From positions 62,001-126,000 of the forward strand of contig NZ_JAQFIF010000005.1 of NCBI RefSeq assembly GCF_029504395.1: 64,000 bases of DNA. Reading direction: 5' to 3'. Position numbers and translations under genes: made by a program. Below, piece after piece: positions 15,795-24,756 of the stretch (within the stretch, counting starts at the first letter, position 1; every line of letters starts with the position of its first letter). The stretch comes from Arthrobacter sp. ES3-54. Its GTDB lineage: Bacteria; Actinomycetota; Actinomycetes; Actinomycetales; Micrococcaceae. The notes below the pieces were generated by a model, which did no database searches, was not told the origin of the DNA, and saw nothing but the letters and a program-made list of their open reading frames with translations.

Positions 15795-16296
15795 GGCTGC
15801 CTTCCAGCTGGTCGCAAAGATGTCCAAGAATGGGATCCAGCACGCCCAGGCCGTCCATCACGCCTTTCGGGGATCCGGGGAGGTTCACGATGAAGGTCTG
15901 TCCGGCCGCGCCCGCGTGGCCCCGGCTGAGCATGGCCATCGGCGTCTTGGTTGCCCCGGCGCTCCGGATGCCCTCCATGATGCCCGGGATTTCCCGGTCC
16001 AACAGGGGCAGGGTCTGCTCAGGCGTCGCGTCAGTGGGGCTCAGCCCTGTGCCGCCGCTGGTGATGATGACGGCGGGCTGCTGGCTCAGCAGGGCCCTCA
16101 GCGCGGCCCCGACAGGCGCCCCGTCCGGGACCACCATGGCAGGAAACGGCTCAAAGCCGTGTTCGGTGAGCCAATCGATGATGACAGGACCGGTGAGGTC
16201 CTCATAAATACCGGCGGCCGCTCGGGTGGAGGCGATCACGACGCCGGCCTTCCGGCCGGTGGCTTCGCCGTGGCGGTGCGGTTCGGGCATGTTCAT
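15784..16296 (-). CDS. mog: Molybdopterin adenylyltransferase-like protein (MogA/MoaB family)
   Basis: Members of this family adenylate molybdopterin before molybdate insertion. The 170-residue protein has the MoCF-binding motif [18 protein letters not shown] and the C-terminal [15 protein letters not shown]. It overlaps moaC by 4 nt upstream and moaE downstream, so it is translationally coupled inside the Moco operon. MogA and MoaB cannot be separated with certainty by eye. Confidence 0.92.
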   Translation of the reverse strand: MNMPEPHRHGEATGRKAGVVIASTRAAAGIYEDLTGPVIIDWLTEHGFEPFPAMVVPDGAPVGAALRALLSQQPAVIITSGGTGLSPTDATPEQTLPLLDREIPGIMEGIRSAGATKTPMAMLSRGHAGAAGQTFIVNLPGSPKGVMDGLGVLDPILGHLCDQLEGSHGH

Positions 16297-16829
16297 AGGA
16301 TCCAGTCCCCGCTCTTGCCGCCGCTTTTGGCGAGCACTTTGATATCGGTCAGGACCGCGTGCTTGTCCACGGCCTTGATCATGTCGTACACGCTCAGGGC
16401 CGCGACCGACGCAGCGGTCAGGGCTTCCATCTCGACTCCGGTGACACCGCGGGTCTTGACCGTGGCAAAGACCGTCACGGAGTCGGTGTCGAGCTCAAAA
16501 TCGATGGTGACCTTGGCGATGGGCAGCGGGTGGCACAGCGGGATCAGGTCCGGCGTCTTCTTGGCCGCCATAATCCCGGCGATGCGGGCAACGGCCAGGG
16601 CGTCGCCCTTCGGGAGCTCGCCGCCGCCGAGGAGGGCCAGGACCTCGGCCGTGCTGTGCACGGTCGCAGTGGCCGTGGCCTCCCGCGTGGACTGCGCCTT
16701 GTTGGACACATCCACCATCTGGGCCGTGCCGTCGTGGCGGAGGTGGGTCAGGCGGGGGTGCTCCGCCGCGGTGTTGGCGGTTGGTGCGGCATCCGCTTCA
16801 GGGGTTTCTGCTTCATTCACAAGATCCAT
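16293..16829 (-). CDS. moaC: Cyclic pyranopterin monophosphate synthase MoaC
   Basis: MoaC converts the MoaA product to cyclic pyranopterin monophosphate. The 178-residue protein has [19 protein letters not shown] and [20 protein letters not shown], both family signatures, and ends with the KSGG-type tail. It overlaps moeA by 13 nt upstream and mog by 4 nt downstream. An extra N-terminal stretch of about 20 residues rich in Ala/Glu is not family-like. Confidence 0.97.
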   Translation of the reverse strand: MDLVNEAETPEADAAPTANTAAEHPRLTHLRHDGTAQMVDVSNKAQSTREATATATVHSTAEVLALLGGGELPKGDALAVARIAGIMAAKKTPDLIPLCHPLPIAKVTIDFELDTDSVTVFATVKTRGVTGVEMEALTAASVAALSVYDMIKAVDKHAVLTDIKVLAKSGGKSGDWIL

Positions 16830-18040
16830 ACTTCCACTTCGTCGCCCGCTGCGAGTGCCGCAGTCCCCTCGGGAACGTGGACCAGGGCATTGGAGCGGGC
16901 CAGGGCATGAACCAGGTGTGAGCCGGCACCGCCCTCCAGCCGGACCGTACCGTCCGGAGCCAGCGTGCCTCGCCGGACCTGGTGCTTGCCCGGCGGGGAG
17001 GTCAGCGGTTCGGCGAGGCGCGCGCGGACGGCGGTCCGGAGCGCCGGAGCGCCGAACAGCTCCGTGAGGACCGGGCGCAGGAACATCTCAAAAGACACGA
17101 GGCAGCTCACCGGGTTGCCGGGGAACCCCAGCACAGGAACGCCGTCGAAGCTGCCGATCCCCTGCGGGCCGCCCGGCTGCATCGCCACGGCGCCGAATTC
17201 GACGTCGTGCCCCGCCATTGCCTGCCGCACCACTTCATAGGCACCTTTGCTGACCCCGCCGGTGGTGACGATCAGGTCCACGCCGGGGCCCTGCCGGCGC
17301 AGCAACGCGGCGAGCTCGTCCGGTTGGTCCGTGGAGACGCCGGTCCGGGTGACTTGGAGCCCGGCCAGGCGCATGGAGGACTCGAGCAGCGTGCCGTTGG
17401 AGTCGAAGATCTTGCCCGGTCCCAGCGGGTTGCCCGGTTCCACCACTTCGTCGCCGGTGGTGACCAGGAGCACCCGGAGGCAGGAACGGACGGGCACTTC
17501 CGTGTAGCCCATGGCCGCCAGCAGTCCCAGCTGGCCGGGGCCGAGGAAGGTCCCCGCACCGAGGGCGAGCTCGCCGGAGCGGATGTCACTGCCGGCGTCG
17601 CGCACAAACGTTCCTGCAGCCGCGGCGGGCAGGTGGACCGTGGCAGGCTCCCCGGGCGCGGGGAAGGAATCGGGCACGGCCTGTTCAATGGGTACGACGG
17701 CGTCGGCACCGGCCGGCATCATCGCGCCGGTCATGATCGGGGCAGCCGTGCCGGCGGCCAGTTCGGCCGGTGCGGCACCGGCCGGGACGGGCGCGACGAC
17801 GCGTAGTTCGGTGCCGCCGACGGGCACGTCGCCGCTGCGGATCGCGAAGCCGTCCATCTGCGAGTTGGCAAAGGGGGGAAGGTCCAGCGGCGCCAGGATG
17901 TCGGCGGCAAGGCCCCGGCCCAAGGCTTCGAGCAGCGGAACCTGTTCCACCCGCTCCACGGTGCGGAGCGGGGCCAGCAGGGCGCGAACCTTGTCCCGGT
18001 GCGCTTGAACGCTGACGTGCCTTGTCTCGGTGCGGTGCAT
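16817..18040 (-). CDS. moeA: Molybdopterin molybdenumtransferase MoeA
   Basis: MoeA inserts molybdate into adenylated molybdopterin. The 407-residue protein carries [36 protein letters not shown] and, in the central MoCF fold, LLVTTGDEV and [30 protein letters not shown] is also diagnostic. It is the first gene of the moeA-moaC-mog-moaE block. It lies 26 nt after the molybdoenzyme gene on the same strand, so read-through from the regulator-enzyme block is possible. Confidence 0.96.
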   Translation of the reverse strand: MHRTETRHVSVQAHRDKVRALLAPLRTVERVEQVPLLEALGRGLAADILAPLDLPPFANSQMDGFAIRSGDVPVGGTELRVVAPVPAGAAPAELAAGTAAPIMTGAMMPAGADAVVPIEQAVPDSFPAPGEPATVHLPAAAAGTFVRDAGSDIRSGELALGAGTFLGPGQLGLLAAMGYTEVPVRSCLRVLLVTTGDEVVEPGNPLGPGKIFDSNGTLLESSMRLAGLQVTRTGVSTDQPDELAALLRRQGPGVDLIVTTGGVSKGAYEVVRQAMAGHDVEFGAVAMQPGGPQGIGSFDGVPVLGFPGNPVSCLVSFEMFLRPVLTELFGAPALRTAVRARLAEPLTSPPGKHQVRRGTLAPDGTVRLEGGAGSHLVHALARSNALVHVPEGTAALAAGDEVEVWIL

Positions 18041-18066
18041 GCGGTTCCTGACCTTTGCTCGGCTCG

Positions 18067-19968
18067 CTAGGACTTCACGTCAACTCTAACCGTGTGGAAA
18101 CCGGTGGCTCCGTTGGGCTCGACCGGGGTGGACTCCTCGACCTGCGGCACACCGTCCAGGGCCGTCGCCCGGACCTGGACCTCGTACTGTCCCGGCGTCA
18201 GGGGCAACGCCAGCTTCCACTGGTACCACGTGTCCTGGGAGATGCCCGGGGCCAGCTCGGCCTGGTGCCAATCGCCGCGGTTAACGCGCAGCTCCACCTT
18301 GCCGATGCCCGTGTGCTGGTCCCACGCGACGCCGCCGAACACCACGGTCCCTGCCGTCACGCTGCTGCCGTCGCGCGGCACGTCAATGCGGGACGAGGTC
18401 TTGATGGGCCCGCGCTCGCTCCAGCCGCGCGGCGTCCAGTAGGCGACGTCGTCCGCGTAACGGGTCACCTTCAGCTCGGTGACCCATTTCGTGGCCGAGA
18501 CGTAGCCGTACAGCCCGGGCACGATCAGCCGGACGGGGAACCCGTGTTCCAGCGGGAGCGGTTCCCCGTTCATTCCCACCACCAGCAGGGCGTCGCGGCT
18601 GTCCGTGAGGGCCTCGAGCGGCGTCCCGGCCGTCCAGCCGTCCGTGCTGCGGGAGAGCACCATGTCTGCCCCGGCCTTAGGTCCGGCCATGGCGAGCAGT
18701 TCGCGCACGGGCCAGCCGAGCCAGCGGGCGTTGCCGATCAGGTCCCCGCCCACCTCGTTGGAGACACAGGCGATGGTCACGTGGCGTTCCGTCAGGGGCT
18801 TGGCCAGGAGGGTGGAAAAGTCGAGCTCGATCTCGCGTTCCACCAGGCCCGTGACCTTCAGGGTCCATTCCGCCGGATCCACCAGTGGGACCCGCAGGGC
18901 CGTGTCGATCCGGTAGAACTCCCTGTTCGCCGTCACGAGCGGGGTCAGGCCGGCCAGCTGGATCTCGGCTCCCGCCGGTATGCGCGGCGCGGGAGCGGAC
19001 GGCCTCGGGAGGACCAGCTTGCTGCGCACGTCACTGACGACGGCGGCTGCTCCCCTGAGCGTGGAGGCGAGCACACCGGCAACGGCGGCAACGGCGGCGG
19101 TCCCGCCAAGGGCCAGCAGGAAGCGGCGCCGGGCGGTGCCGCTTTCATTGGCTGTAGCGTGAGCAGGCTGCGCGGCCGCGGGGGCTTCCGGTACGGCAGG
19201 CTGCGGTGCGGTGGTGGCTTCCGACTGGGCAGGCAGCGCAGCGGCTGGGGCTTCTGACACGGCAGGCTGTGGAGCGTCTGGGGCTTCTGACACGGCACGC
19301 TGGGGTGCGGCGGGGGCATCCGATTGGGCGGTCTCCGGCGCCGGCACGTCGTCCGCCACAGGCTGCCACTCCAACAGTTTCCGGATGAGCCAGCGCAACA
19401 GCGCGATTCCCACCAGTGCTACGAGCACCGGGACGGGGATGGCGTTGGCGGTCAGGTCGGCCCGGCTCAGCACGGCCATGAGGCCTACCGCGCCGAACAC
19501 CGCGATGAGAATCACGCCGGCGAAGCGGCGCCGCACTTCGAGGACGCCTGCCAGGGCTGCGAGTGCGGCGATGACCAGCGCCATGCCGACCAGGAGGGCC
19601 ACCTTGTCTGCCGTGCCGAACAGCGAGATAACCCACTCTTTGACGCCGGGCGGGACGGTGTCGATCACGGCCCCGCCCACGGCCGTCACCGGAGAAACCG
19701 TGGGGCTCACCAGGCTGGCCGTTAGCTCACCGAGCACTACGGCGGTCCCCACGGCCACCAGACCGGCCGCGGCGGCCCACAGGTCCCGCGACCGCCGTTG
19801 CCGCGTGCGCAGTTGCTGGGTGGGCGGTTGTTGGATGGGCTGTTGCCGGGTGGGCTGTTGTTGGACCCAGCCTCGCTGCCCCAGCGTGCCCCCTTGTTCG
19901 TGGTCCTTGCCCGCGAGTGTCTCGTCCATGTCCTTCCCCTGCCCGTCAAAGCCAACGCCGCTGCTCAC
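18067..19968 (-). CDS. Membrane-anchored sulfite-oxidase-family molybdoenzyme
   Basis: The 633-residue protein has three parts. The N-terminal third holds a Gln/Pro-rich start and about four transmembrane segments (roughly residues 65-215). A linker contains five 11-residue repeats (SEAPDAPQPAV type). The C-terminal catalytic half follows an internal twin-arginine-like anchor (RRRFLLALGGTAAVAAVAGV). The molybdopterin domain shows HVTIACVSNEVGGDLIGNAR, with the likely Mo-ligand cysteine, and GFPVRLIVPGLYGYVSATKW; a C-terminal dimerisation domain follows. Substrate unknown. GTG 19968 overlaps the histidine kinase stop by 4 nt, indicating translational coupling. Confidence 0.9.
   Translation of the reverse strand: MSSGVGFDGQGKDMDETLAGKDHEQGGTLGQRGWVQQQPTRQQPIQQPPTQQLRTRQRRSRDLWAAAAGLVAVGTAVVLGELTASLVSPTVSPVTAVGGAVIDTVPPGVKEWVISLFGTADKVALLVGMALVIAALAALAGVLEVRRRFAGVILIAVFGAVGLMAVLSRADLTANAIPVPVLVALVGIALLRWLIRKLLEWQPVADDVPAPETAQSDAPAAPQRAVSEAPDAPQPAVSEAPAAALPAQSEATTAPQPAVPEAPAAAQPAHATANESGTARRRFLLALGGTAAVAAVAGVLASTLRGAAAVVSDVRSKLVLPRPSAPAPRIPAGAEIQLAGLTPLVTANREFYRIDTALRVPLVDPAEWTLKVTGLVEREIELDFSTLLAKPLTERHVTIACVSNEVGGDLIGNARWLGWPVRELLAMAGPKAGADMVLSRSTDGWTAGTPLEALTDSRDALLVVGMNGEPLPLEHGFPVRLIVPGLYGYVSATKWVTELKVTRYADDVAYWTPRGWSERGPIKTSSRIDVPRDGSSVTAGTVVFGGVAWDQHTGIGKVELRVNRGDWHQAELAPGISQDTWYQWKLALPLTPGQYEVQVRATALDGVPQVEESTPVEPNGATGFHTVRVDVKS
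19163..19330. repeat. 33-bp in-frame repeats (about 5 units) in the molybdoenzyme linker
   Basis: Five degenerate units encode the 11-residue pattern S-E-A-P-x-A-P-Q-P-A-V between the membrane domain and the twin-arginine-like anchor. Confidence 0.85.
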
Positions 19969-21395
19969 TGTGCCCGCCCCGCCCGGAGTTGTTCGTCCGC
20001 CGCGTCGCGCGCAATCCGGTCCCTTGCTCGCTCTGCAGTTGCTCCCCCTGCAGCTGCCACTCCTGCGTCTGGCGCGTCTGCAGGTGATGCCTCACCGGCA
20101 GGTCCCTGGCCAGGAAGCAGCAGCGAGAACCGGCAGCCGCCGTCGACGTTTTCCACGGTGACGGTGCCCTGATGGGCACTGACTATTCCGGCGACAATGC
20201 TCAGGCCAAGGCCGGCGCCGCTGTAGCGCATGGTGCCTGCCCCCTCAGCTGGCCCGGGCACCAGGCCGCCGTCGTTCGGGACTCCGGCGTCCGTCCCGGC
20301 ACCGTCCATCCCGGCACCGTCCATCCCAGCCCCGTCCGCCCCAGCAGCGTCCGTCCCGGCACCGTCCATCCCGGCACCGTCGTCCCCGGCGGCCCAACGG
20401 CCGGGCCGTCTCCGGGCCCGGTCCTTCTGCCAGCCGGTCTCGAACACGTGCGGGAGATCTGCCTCTGGGATCCCGCCGCAGCCGTCGGTGACCGCGACGA
20501 CGGCCCGGTCCCCTTCCCGGCCGACTTCCACGGTGACGCGGGAACCGGGTGCGCTGTGGACGATCGCGTTGAGCACCACATTCCGGATGGCGCGCCCCAT
20601 CGACGGGCCGTCGGCGAGGGCCAGGCTTTCCCGCCGGCCACCGCCGTCGAGCGTAATGCCGTGCTGCTGCGCCAGCGCGGCGAGATCGGCAATGGCATCG
20701 CTGGCGAGGTCGTACAGGTCCAACGGTTCGGCCTTGAGCCGCATGGTTCCGGCGTGGATCTTCGACAGCTCCAGGAGGTCGTTGACCATGCCGGCCATGA
20801 GGTCGGTCTGGGCGATAATCTTGCGGTAATAGCCGGGAATGTCCGCCGCCATGCCGTCCTCCAGGGCCTCGGTCATGGCCCGCATGCTGGCCAGCGGCGT
20901 CCGGAGATCGTGCGAGATCCAGCTGACCAGTTCGCGGCGGGCGTTCTCGACGGCGGCCTCACGCTGCCGGGATGCCTCCAGCATGCGGCTGCTGGATTCG
21001 AGCTCGGCGGCGAGGGCGGCAAGTTCGTGGCTCATCACCGGGGACTGGATCCCAGGACTCTCGCCGCGGCCGATGCTCCGGGCGGCGTCGGCCAGCGCCT
21101 TGGCGTTCCGCGAGACCCTCGATCCGAGCACGAGGGCTATCGAAACAGCCACCGCCGAGGCCACGGCCAGGACGTACCACATGACCTCGAGGTCCCGTGC
21201 CGAGATAAACATGGCGTTGAAGGCGCTGACCATTCCAGCCGTCAGGACCGCCACGGCGGCGAGCACCACCACGCAGATCTGGACCGCGAACGATGCCCTA
21301 CGCAGCGATTTCAGGATGAGCAGCGACGCGGCCCCGATCACGGCTCCCCACGCCACGGCCCAGCCGATGATGGTCAGGAGTTCAGAGGTCTGCAC
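19965..21395 (-). CDS. Sensor histidine kinase
   Basis: The 476-residue kinase has three hydrophobic segments near residues 8-28, 37-57 and 72-91. A HAMP-like stretch and the phospho-acceptor His162 in SHDLRTPLAS follow. The ATPase domain has the N box (RNVVLNAIVHS, about 271-281), G1 DGCGGIP (about 304-310) and G2 GAGLGLSIV (about 393-401). Between G1 and G2 the ATP lid is enlarged to about 75 residues, mostly by DGAGM/DGAGT pentapeptides. An Ala/Asp/Arg-rich tail follows. It overlaps the response regulator gene by 14 nt and the molybdoenzyme by 4 nt. Confidence 0.95.
   Translation of the reverse strand: MQTSELLTIIGWAVAWGAVIGAASLLILKSLRRASFAVQICVVVLAAVAVLTAGMVSAFNAMFISARDLEVMWYVLAVASAVAVSIALVLGSRVSRNAKALADAARSIGRGESPGIQSPVMSHELAALAAELESSSRMLEASRQREAAVENARRELVSWISHDLRTPLASMRAMTEALEDGMAADIPGYYRKIIAQTDLMAGMVNDLLELSKIHAGTMRLKAEPLDLYDLASDAIADLAALAQQHGITLDGGGRRESLALADGPSMGRAIRNVVLNAIVHSAPGSRVTVEVGREGDRAVVAVTDGCGGIPEADLPHVFETGWQKDRARRRPGRWAAGDDGAGMDGAGTDAAGADGAGMDGAGMDGAGTDAGVPNDGGLVPGPAEGAGTMRYSGAGLGLSIVAGIVSAHQGTVTVENVDGGCRFSLLLPGQGPAGEASPADAPDAGVAAAGGATAERARDRIARDAADEQLRAGRAQ
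20286..20390. repeat. 15-bp minisatellite (about 7 units) in the histidine kinase ATP lid
   Basis: About seven units of the type GGCACCGTCCATCCC (plus strand) lie head to tail and encode DGAGM/DGAGT/DAAGA pentapeptides on the minus strand. Confidence 0.9.
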
Positions 21396-22125
21396 CGGCG
21401 GACTCTTCCTGGTCGCTGGGGTCCAGCCGGTAGCCCACGCCCCAGACCGTTTTCAGCACGGAGGGGCGGGTGGGGTCGTCCTCGATCTTCTCCCGCAGCC
21501 TGCGCACGTGGACCGTCACTGTAGACAGGTCCCCGTAGTCCCAGCCCCAGACGGCCTTCATGAGTTCTTCGCGGCTGAAGACCTGCCGCGGGCGGCGGAG
21601 CATGAAGGCCAGCAGGTCAAATTCCCGGGCAGTCAGTGCCAAGGGCCTGCCATGGCGGGAGACGGTGCGCGCGGCCGGGCTGAGGTCGAAGCCGCCCACT
21701 TCGACGGAGGGCTCCGGGCTGAATTCGGGAACGCTCCGGCGCAGGACCGACCGGACCCGAAGTACCAGCTCACGAGGCGAGAATGGCTTGGTGACGTAGT
21801 CGTCCGCCCCGGCTTCCAGTCCAAGGATGCGGTCGTCCTCCGTCCCCAGGGCCGTGAGCATGATGACCGGGACACTGTGTGCCGCACGGAGCCGGCGGCA
21901 GACTTCCACGCCGTCCAGGCCCGGCAGCATCCGGTCCAGCAGCACCAGGTCCGGGCGGCGAACGGCTGCGAGGCGCAGGGCCGTGAACCCATCGGTGGCG
22001 ATGACCACCTGGAATCCCGCCTGGACGAGGTAGTCGCGGACCACACCGGCGATGGTCGGCTCGTCTTCGACGAGGAGGATGCGCCGGTGTTCCGTAGCGT
22101 CCGGGGCCGGCTGGGTGTTGTTCAC
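21382..22125 (-). CDS. OmpR-family response regulator
   Basis: The 247-residue protein has a receiver domain (LLVEDEP, phospho-acceptor Asp64 in LVLLDRMLPGLDG, conserved Lys in YVTKPFSP). A winged-helix output domain follows (ALTAREFDLLAFMLRRPRQV, STVTVHVRRLREKIEDDP). I chose GTG 22125, just before the receiver domain, with GGAAGC in front; an upstream ATG at 22197 would add 24 non-homologous residues. The gene is divergent from moaA, so the 132-bp gap between them is a likely binding region. Confidence 0.94.
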   Translation of the reverse strand: MNNTQPAPDATEHRRILLVEDEPTIAGVVRDYLVQAGFQVVIATDGFTALRLAAVRRPDLVLLDRMLPGLDGVEVCRRLRAAHSVPVIMLTALGTEDDRILGLEAGADDYVTKPFSPRELVLRVRSVLRRSVPEFSPEPSVEVGGFDLSPAARTVSRHGRPLALTAREFDLLAFMLRRPRQVFSREELMKAVWGWDYGDLSTVTVHVRRLREKIEDDPTRPSVLKTVWGVGYRLDPSDQEESAGADL

Positions 22126-22257
22126 GCTTCCAGCATAGGTTCGCGGCCGCGCCGCGGGCAGGGCTCCGGATCCCGGCAGGACATCCTTCCCGAACACGTA
22201 ATATCCGTGCCGTCATGCGGCTGTGACGTGGGCCGCGAGGTGGCGTAGCCTGACACT

Positions 22258-23397
22258 ATGACAGTTCAACTGGGTATGCCCCAGCCCCGCGTGGCAGGCA
22301 GTCCCGGAACCGGGATGCCTCATGCGCCCGCACTGTCCGGGCGCCCGGAAGGCCTGCCTGCCGGGCTCGTGGATCGCTACGGCCGCCGTGCCACGGACAT
22401 GCGGCTCTCACTGACGGACAAGTGCAATCTGCGCTGCACCTATTGCATGCCGGCCGAGGGCCTGGAGTGGTTGTCCAAACAGGCGGTCATGTCCGCGGAG
22501 GAAATCGTCCGGATCGTGCGGATCGGCGTCGATATGCTCGGCGTGCGTGAATTGCGGCTGACCGGCGGCGAACCGCTGGTGCGCGCGGACCTGCTGGAGA
22601 TCATCGCCGCGCTCCGCACGGCCCACCCCGGGTTGCCGATCTCGATGACCACCAACGGCGTGGGCCTGGACAAGAAGGCCGCCGGGCTCAAGGCCGCCGG
22701 ACTCACCAGGATCAACGTCTCGCTGGATTCCCTGCACGAGGAGACCTTCACCCAGCTGACCCGCCGCCCCTTCCTGAACAAGGTCCTCGCCGGCGTCGAC
22801 GCCGCCTGGGCTGCAGGCCTGGGCCCGGTCAAGCTCAACGCTGTGCTCATGCGCGGGATCAACGACACCGAGTCCCCGGCCCTGCTGGCCTGGGCGCTGG
22901 GCCGCGGCTATGAACTGCGCTTCATCGAGCAGATGCCGCTGGACGCTGACCACGGCTGGACCCGACGGAACATGATCACCGCCGCGGAGATCCGCGAACT
23001 GCTCTCCGCCGACTACGTGCTCAGTTCCGACCCGCGGGACCGCGACGGCGCCCCGGCAGAACGGTTCGAGGTCCGGGCGCGGGTTTCCGGCACCGACCGG
23101 GCCACCGGCCCCGTGCTCGGCACCGTGGGCATCATCGCCTCCGTCACGGAGCCGTTCTGCTCCGACTGCCGCCGGACGCGCATCACCGCCGAGGGCAAGA
23201 TCATGAGCTGCCTGTTCTCCCGCGAGGAAGTGGACCTGCTGGGGCTGCTGCGCGAGGGCGCAAGCGACGAACAGCTCGCCGAACGCTGGCAGGATGCGAT
23301 GTGGATCAAGCCCAAGGCCCACGGCATGGACCATGTGGGGCTCGACGCCCCCGACTTCGTCCAGCCGGACCGCAGCATGAGCGCCATCGGAGGCTGA
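22258..23397 (+). CDS. moaA: GTP 3',8-cyclase MoaA
   Basis: MoaA is the radical-SAM enzyme that starts Moco synthesis from GTP. The N-terminal [4Fe-4S] motif is C56-x3-C60-x2-C63 (DKCNLRCTYCMP). The second cluster motif near the C-terminus is C-x2-C-x13-C (CSDCRRTRITAEGKIMSC). The essential C-terminal Gly-Gly is present. TAGCCT lies 6 nt before the ATG, so the mRNA is probably leaderless. An N-terminal extension of about 35 residues is variable. moaD follows after 7 nt. Confidence 0.98.
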   Translation: MTVQLGMPQPRVAGSPGTGMPHAPALSGRPEGLPAGLVDRYGRRATDMRLSLTDKCNLRCTYCMPAEGLEWLSKQAVMSAEEIVRIVRIGVDMLGVRELRLTGGEPLVRADLLEIIAALRTAHPGLPISMTTNGVGLDKKAAGLKAAGLTRINVSLDSLHEETFTQLTRRPFLNKVLAGVDAAWAAGLGPVKLNAVLMRGINDTESPALLAWALGRGYELRFIEQMPLDADHGWTRRNMITAAEIRELLSADYVLSSDPRDRDGAPAERFEVRARVSGTDRATGPVLGTVGIIASVTEPFCSDCRRTRITAEGKIMSCLFSREEVDLLGLLREGASDEQLAERWQDAMWIKPKAHGMDHVGLDAPDFVQPDRSMSAIGG

Positions 23398-23404
23398 TTT
23401 TTTC

Positions 23405-23671
23405 GTGAACGTACGCTACTTCGCTGCAGCGCGCGCTGCCGCCGGCGTGGATGAGGAACGCTACGACCTCGCCGACGGCGACACCCTCGCCTCCCTGCTC
23501 GAGGCGATCCTCGCGGTCGAGCGCCCCGAACCGCCGGCCGGGACGCCGCCGCTGGCCCGCATCCTGTCCCGCTCCAGCTTCCTGCTCAACGAAGTTGCCG
23601 TGCGTGACCACGCCGCGGCGCTCAAGCCGACTGACGTCGTGGACGTCCTGCCGCCGTTCGCCGGCGGATAA
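23405..23671 (+). CDS. moaD: Molybdopterin synthase sulfur-carrier subunit MoaD
   Basis: The 88-residue ubiquitin-like protein starts VNVRYFAAARAAAGVDEE and ends in the diagnostic FAGG, whose terminal glycine carries the thiocarboxylate. It partners with MoaE, encoded about 8 kb away in the same island. The start is GTG at 23405, 7 nt after moaA. Confidence 0.96.
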   Translation: MNVRYFAAARAAAGVDEERYDLADGDTLASLLEAILAVERPEPPAGTPPLARILSRSSFLLNEVAVRDHAAALKPTDVVDVLPPFAGG

Positions 23672-23802
23672 CCCGAGCATGGCCGGCGGCGTGAAGCCGG
23701 TATGTCGGGCCCAGGAATTCTGGGGTATCGCGTTTGCCTGACCGGTCCTAAAGTGTGGAATATCCGCCGCGGCGGGCAACAAACATCTACGAGGAGGTCA
23801 GC

Positions 23803-24084
23803 ATGTTCACGTTGCAGATCGAGCACAGGATCAAGGATTTCGCCACGTGGAAGGCGGCGTTCGACCGTGATCCGGTGAACCGCGCGGCGTCGGGCGTCAC
23901 CGCCTACCGCATCAACCAACCCGTGGACGACCCGCACTCTGTGGTTGTTGAGTTGGATTTCGAGCAGCGCGAGCAGGCGGAGGCCCTGTTAGCCAATCTT
24001 CAGGCGAAGGTCTGGAACTCCGCCGAGGCCGCCCCCGCCCTTGAAGGAACTCCGAAGACCCGGATCCTGCAGGCGGCCTCCTGA
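23803..24084 (+). CDS. Small ABM-like/cyclase-type protein
   Basis: This 93-residue soluble protein begins [20 protein letters not shown], a pattern seen in dimeric alpha/beta-barrel (antibiotic biosynthesis monooxygenase-like) proteins. The start at 23803 has a strong GAGGAGG 5 nt upstream. No catalytic residues are recognised, so function is unknown. It is convergent with the next gene, only 4 nt between the two stops. Confidence 0.8.
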   Translation: MFTLQIEHRIKDFATWKAAFDRDPVNRAASGVTAYRINQPVDDPHSVVVELDFEQREQAEALLANLQAKVWNSAEAAPALEGTPKTRILQAAS

Positions 24085-24088
24085 AACC

Positions 24089-24586
24089 TCACGCCGGTAC
24101 GGCAGCGCCCTCGGCTACCCGCCGGCACACGGTGGTCATGAGGGTGGTGAAGTCGCTCGCCGGGCCCAGACGGAGACTGGCAGCGTGCGTCAGTTCGCCG
24201 TCGTCCACCCGGAAGGTGTGCCGTGCGGTGCCGCGGTCGCTGCGCCGTTCCACGGTCAAGGTGTCGCCTTCCATACTGGCGCGCGCCGGTGCCTCGGGCG
24301 GCAGTCCCAGGCTGTTGACGTGGTACCAGAGGGTCTCCGGGTGGTCGGGGTCCGTCGTGAAGACACCATGGCCTTCGGAGCGGGTCCCATCCGCATCCGT
24401 ATGCCGATAGCTCTGGGTGACGGCACGCCCGGCGGCCGCCGGGGAAAAGATGATCTCGGTGTCCGCGCTGCGCGCCGGACCCCACGCGGTTGACTCCCAG
24501 TGCGTGGTCCCCGTCCAATGGCCCAGGAAGGCCTCAAGCGCCTCGCATGCGCTCCCTTGCAGTGGCCGGTGCACAGTTTCTCCCAT
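24089..24586 (-). CDS. DUF1579/lipocalin-like hypothetical protein
   Basis: The 165-residue protein has a beta-rich sequence with FLGHWTGTTHWESTAWGP near the start, then RAVTQSYRHTDADGTRSEGH. This pattern resembles DUF1579 or nitrobindin/FABP-like barrels. The assignment is tentative and no ligand residues are evident. It is a single gene between moaD's neighbour and the M16 peptidase. Confidence 0.72.
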   Translation of the reverse strand: MGETVHRPLQGSACEALEAFLGHWTGTTHWESTAWGPARSADTEIIFSPAAAGRAVTQSYRHTDADGTRSEGHGVFTTDPDHPETLWYHVNSLGLPPEAPARASMEGDTLTVERRSDRGTARHTFRVDDGELTHAASLRLGPASDFTTLMTTVCRRVAEGAAVPA

Positions 24587-24756
24587 GTGGAGTTCCTCCC
24601 GAGTGACCCCGCCACCATCATGACGCCGTGCCTACTGCGGTGTAAAGACCGGCCGCACGCCAGCCGGCCGTGCCCAGCCCGGCACGGCCTGCGCACGGCC
24701 TCCGCACGGTCCTCTGGGCAGAAATTGGCCAATGCAGAAATTGGCCCGCGAACTAC

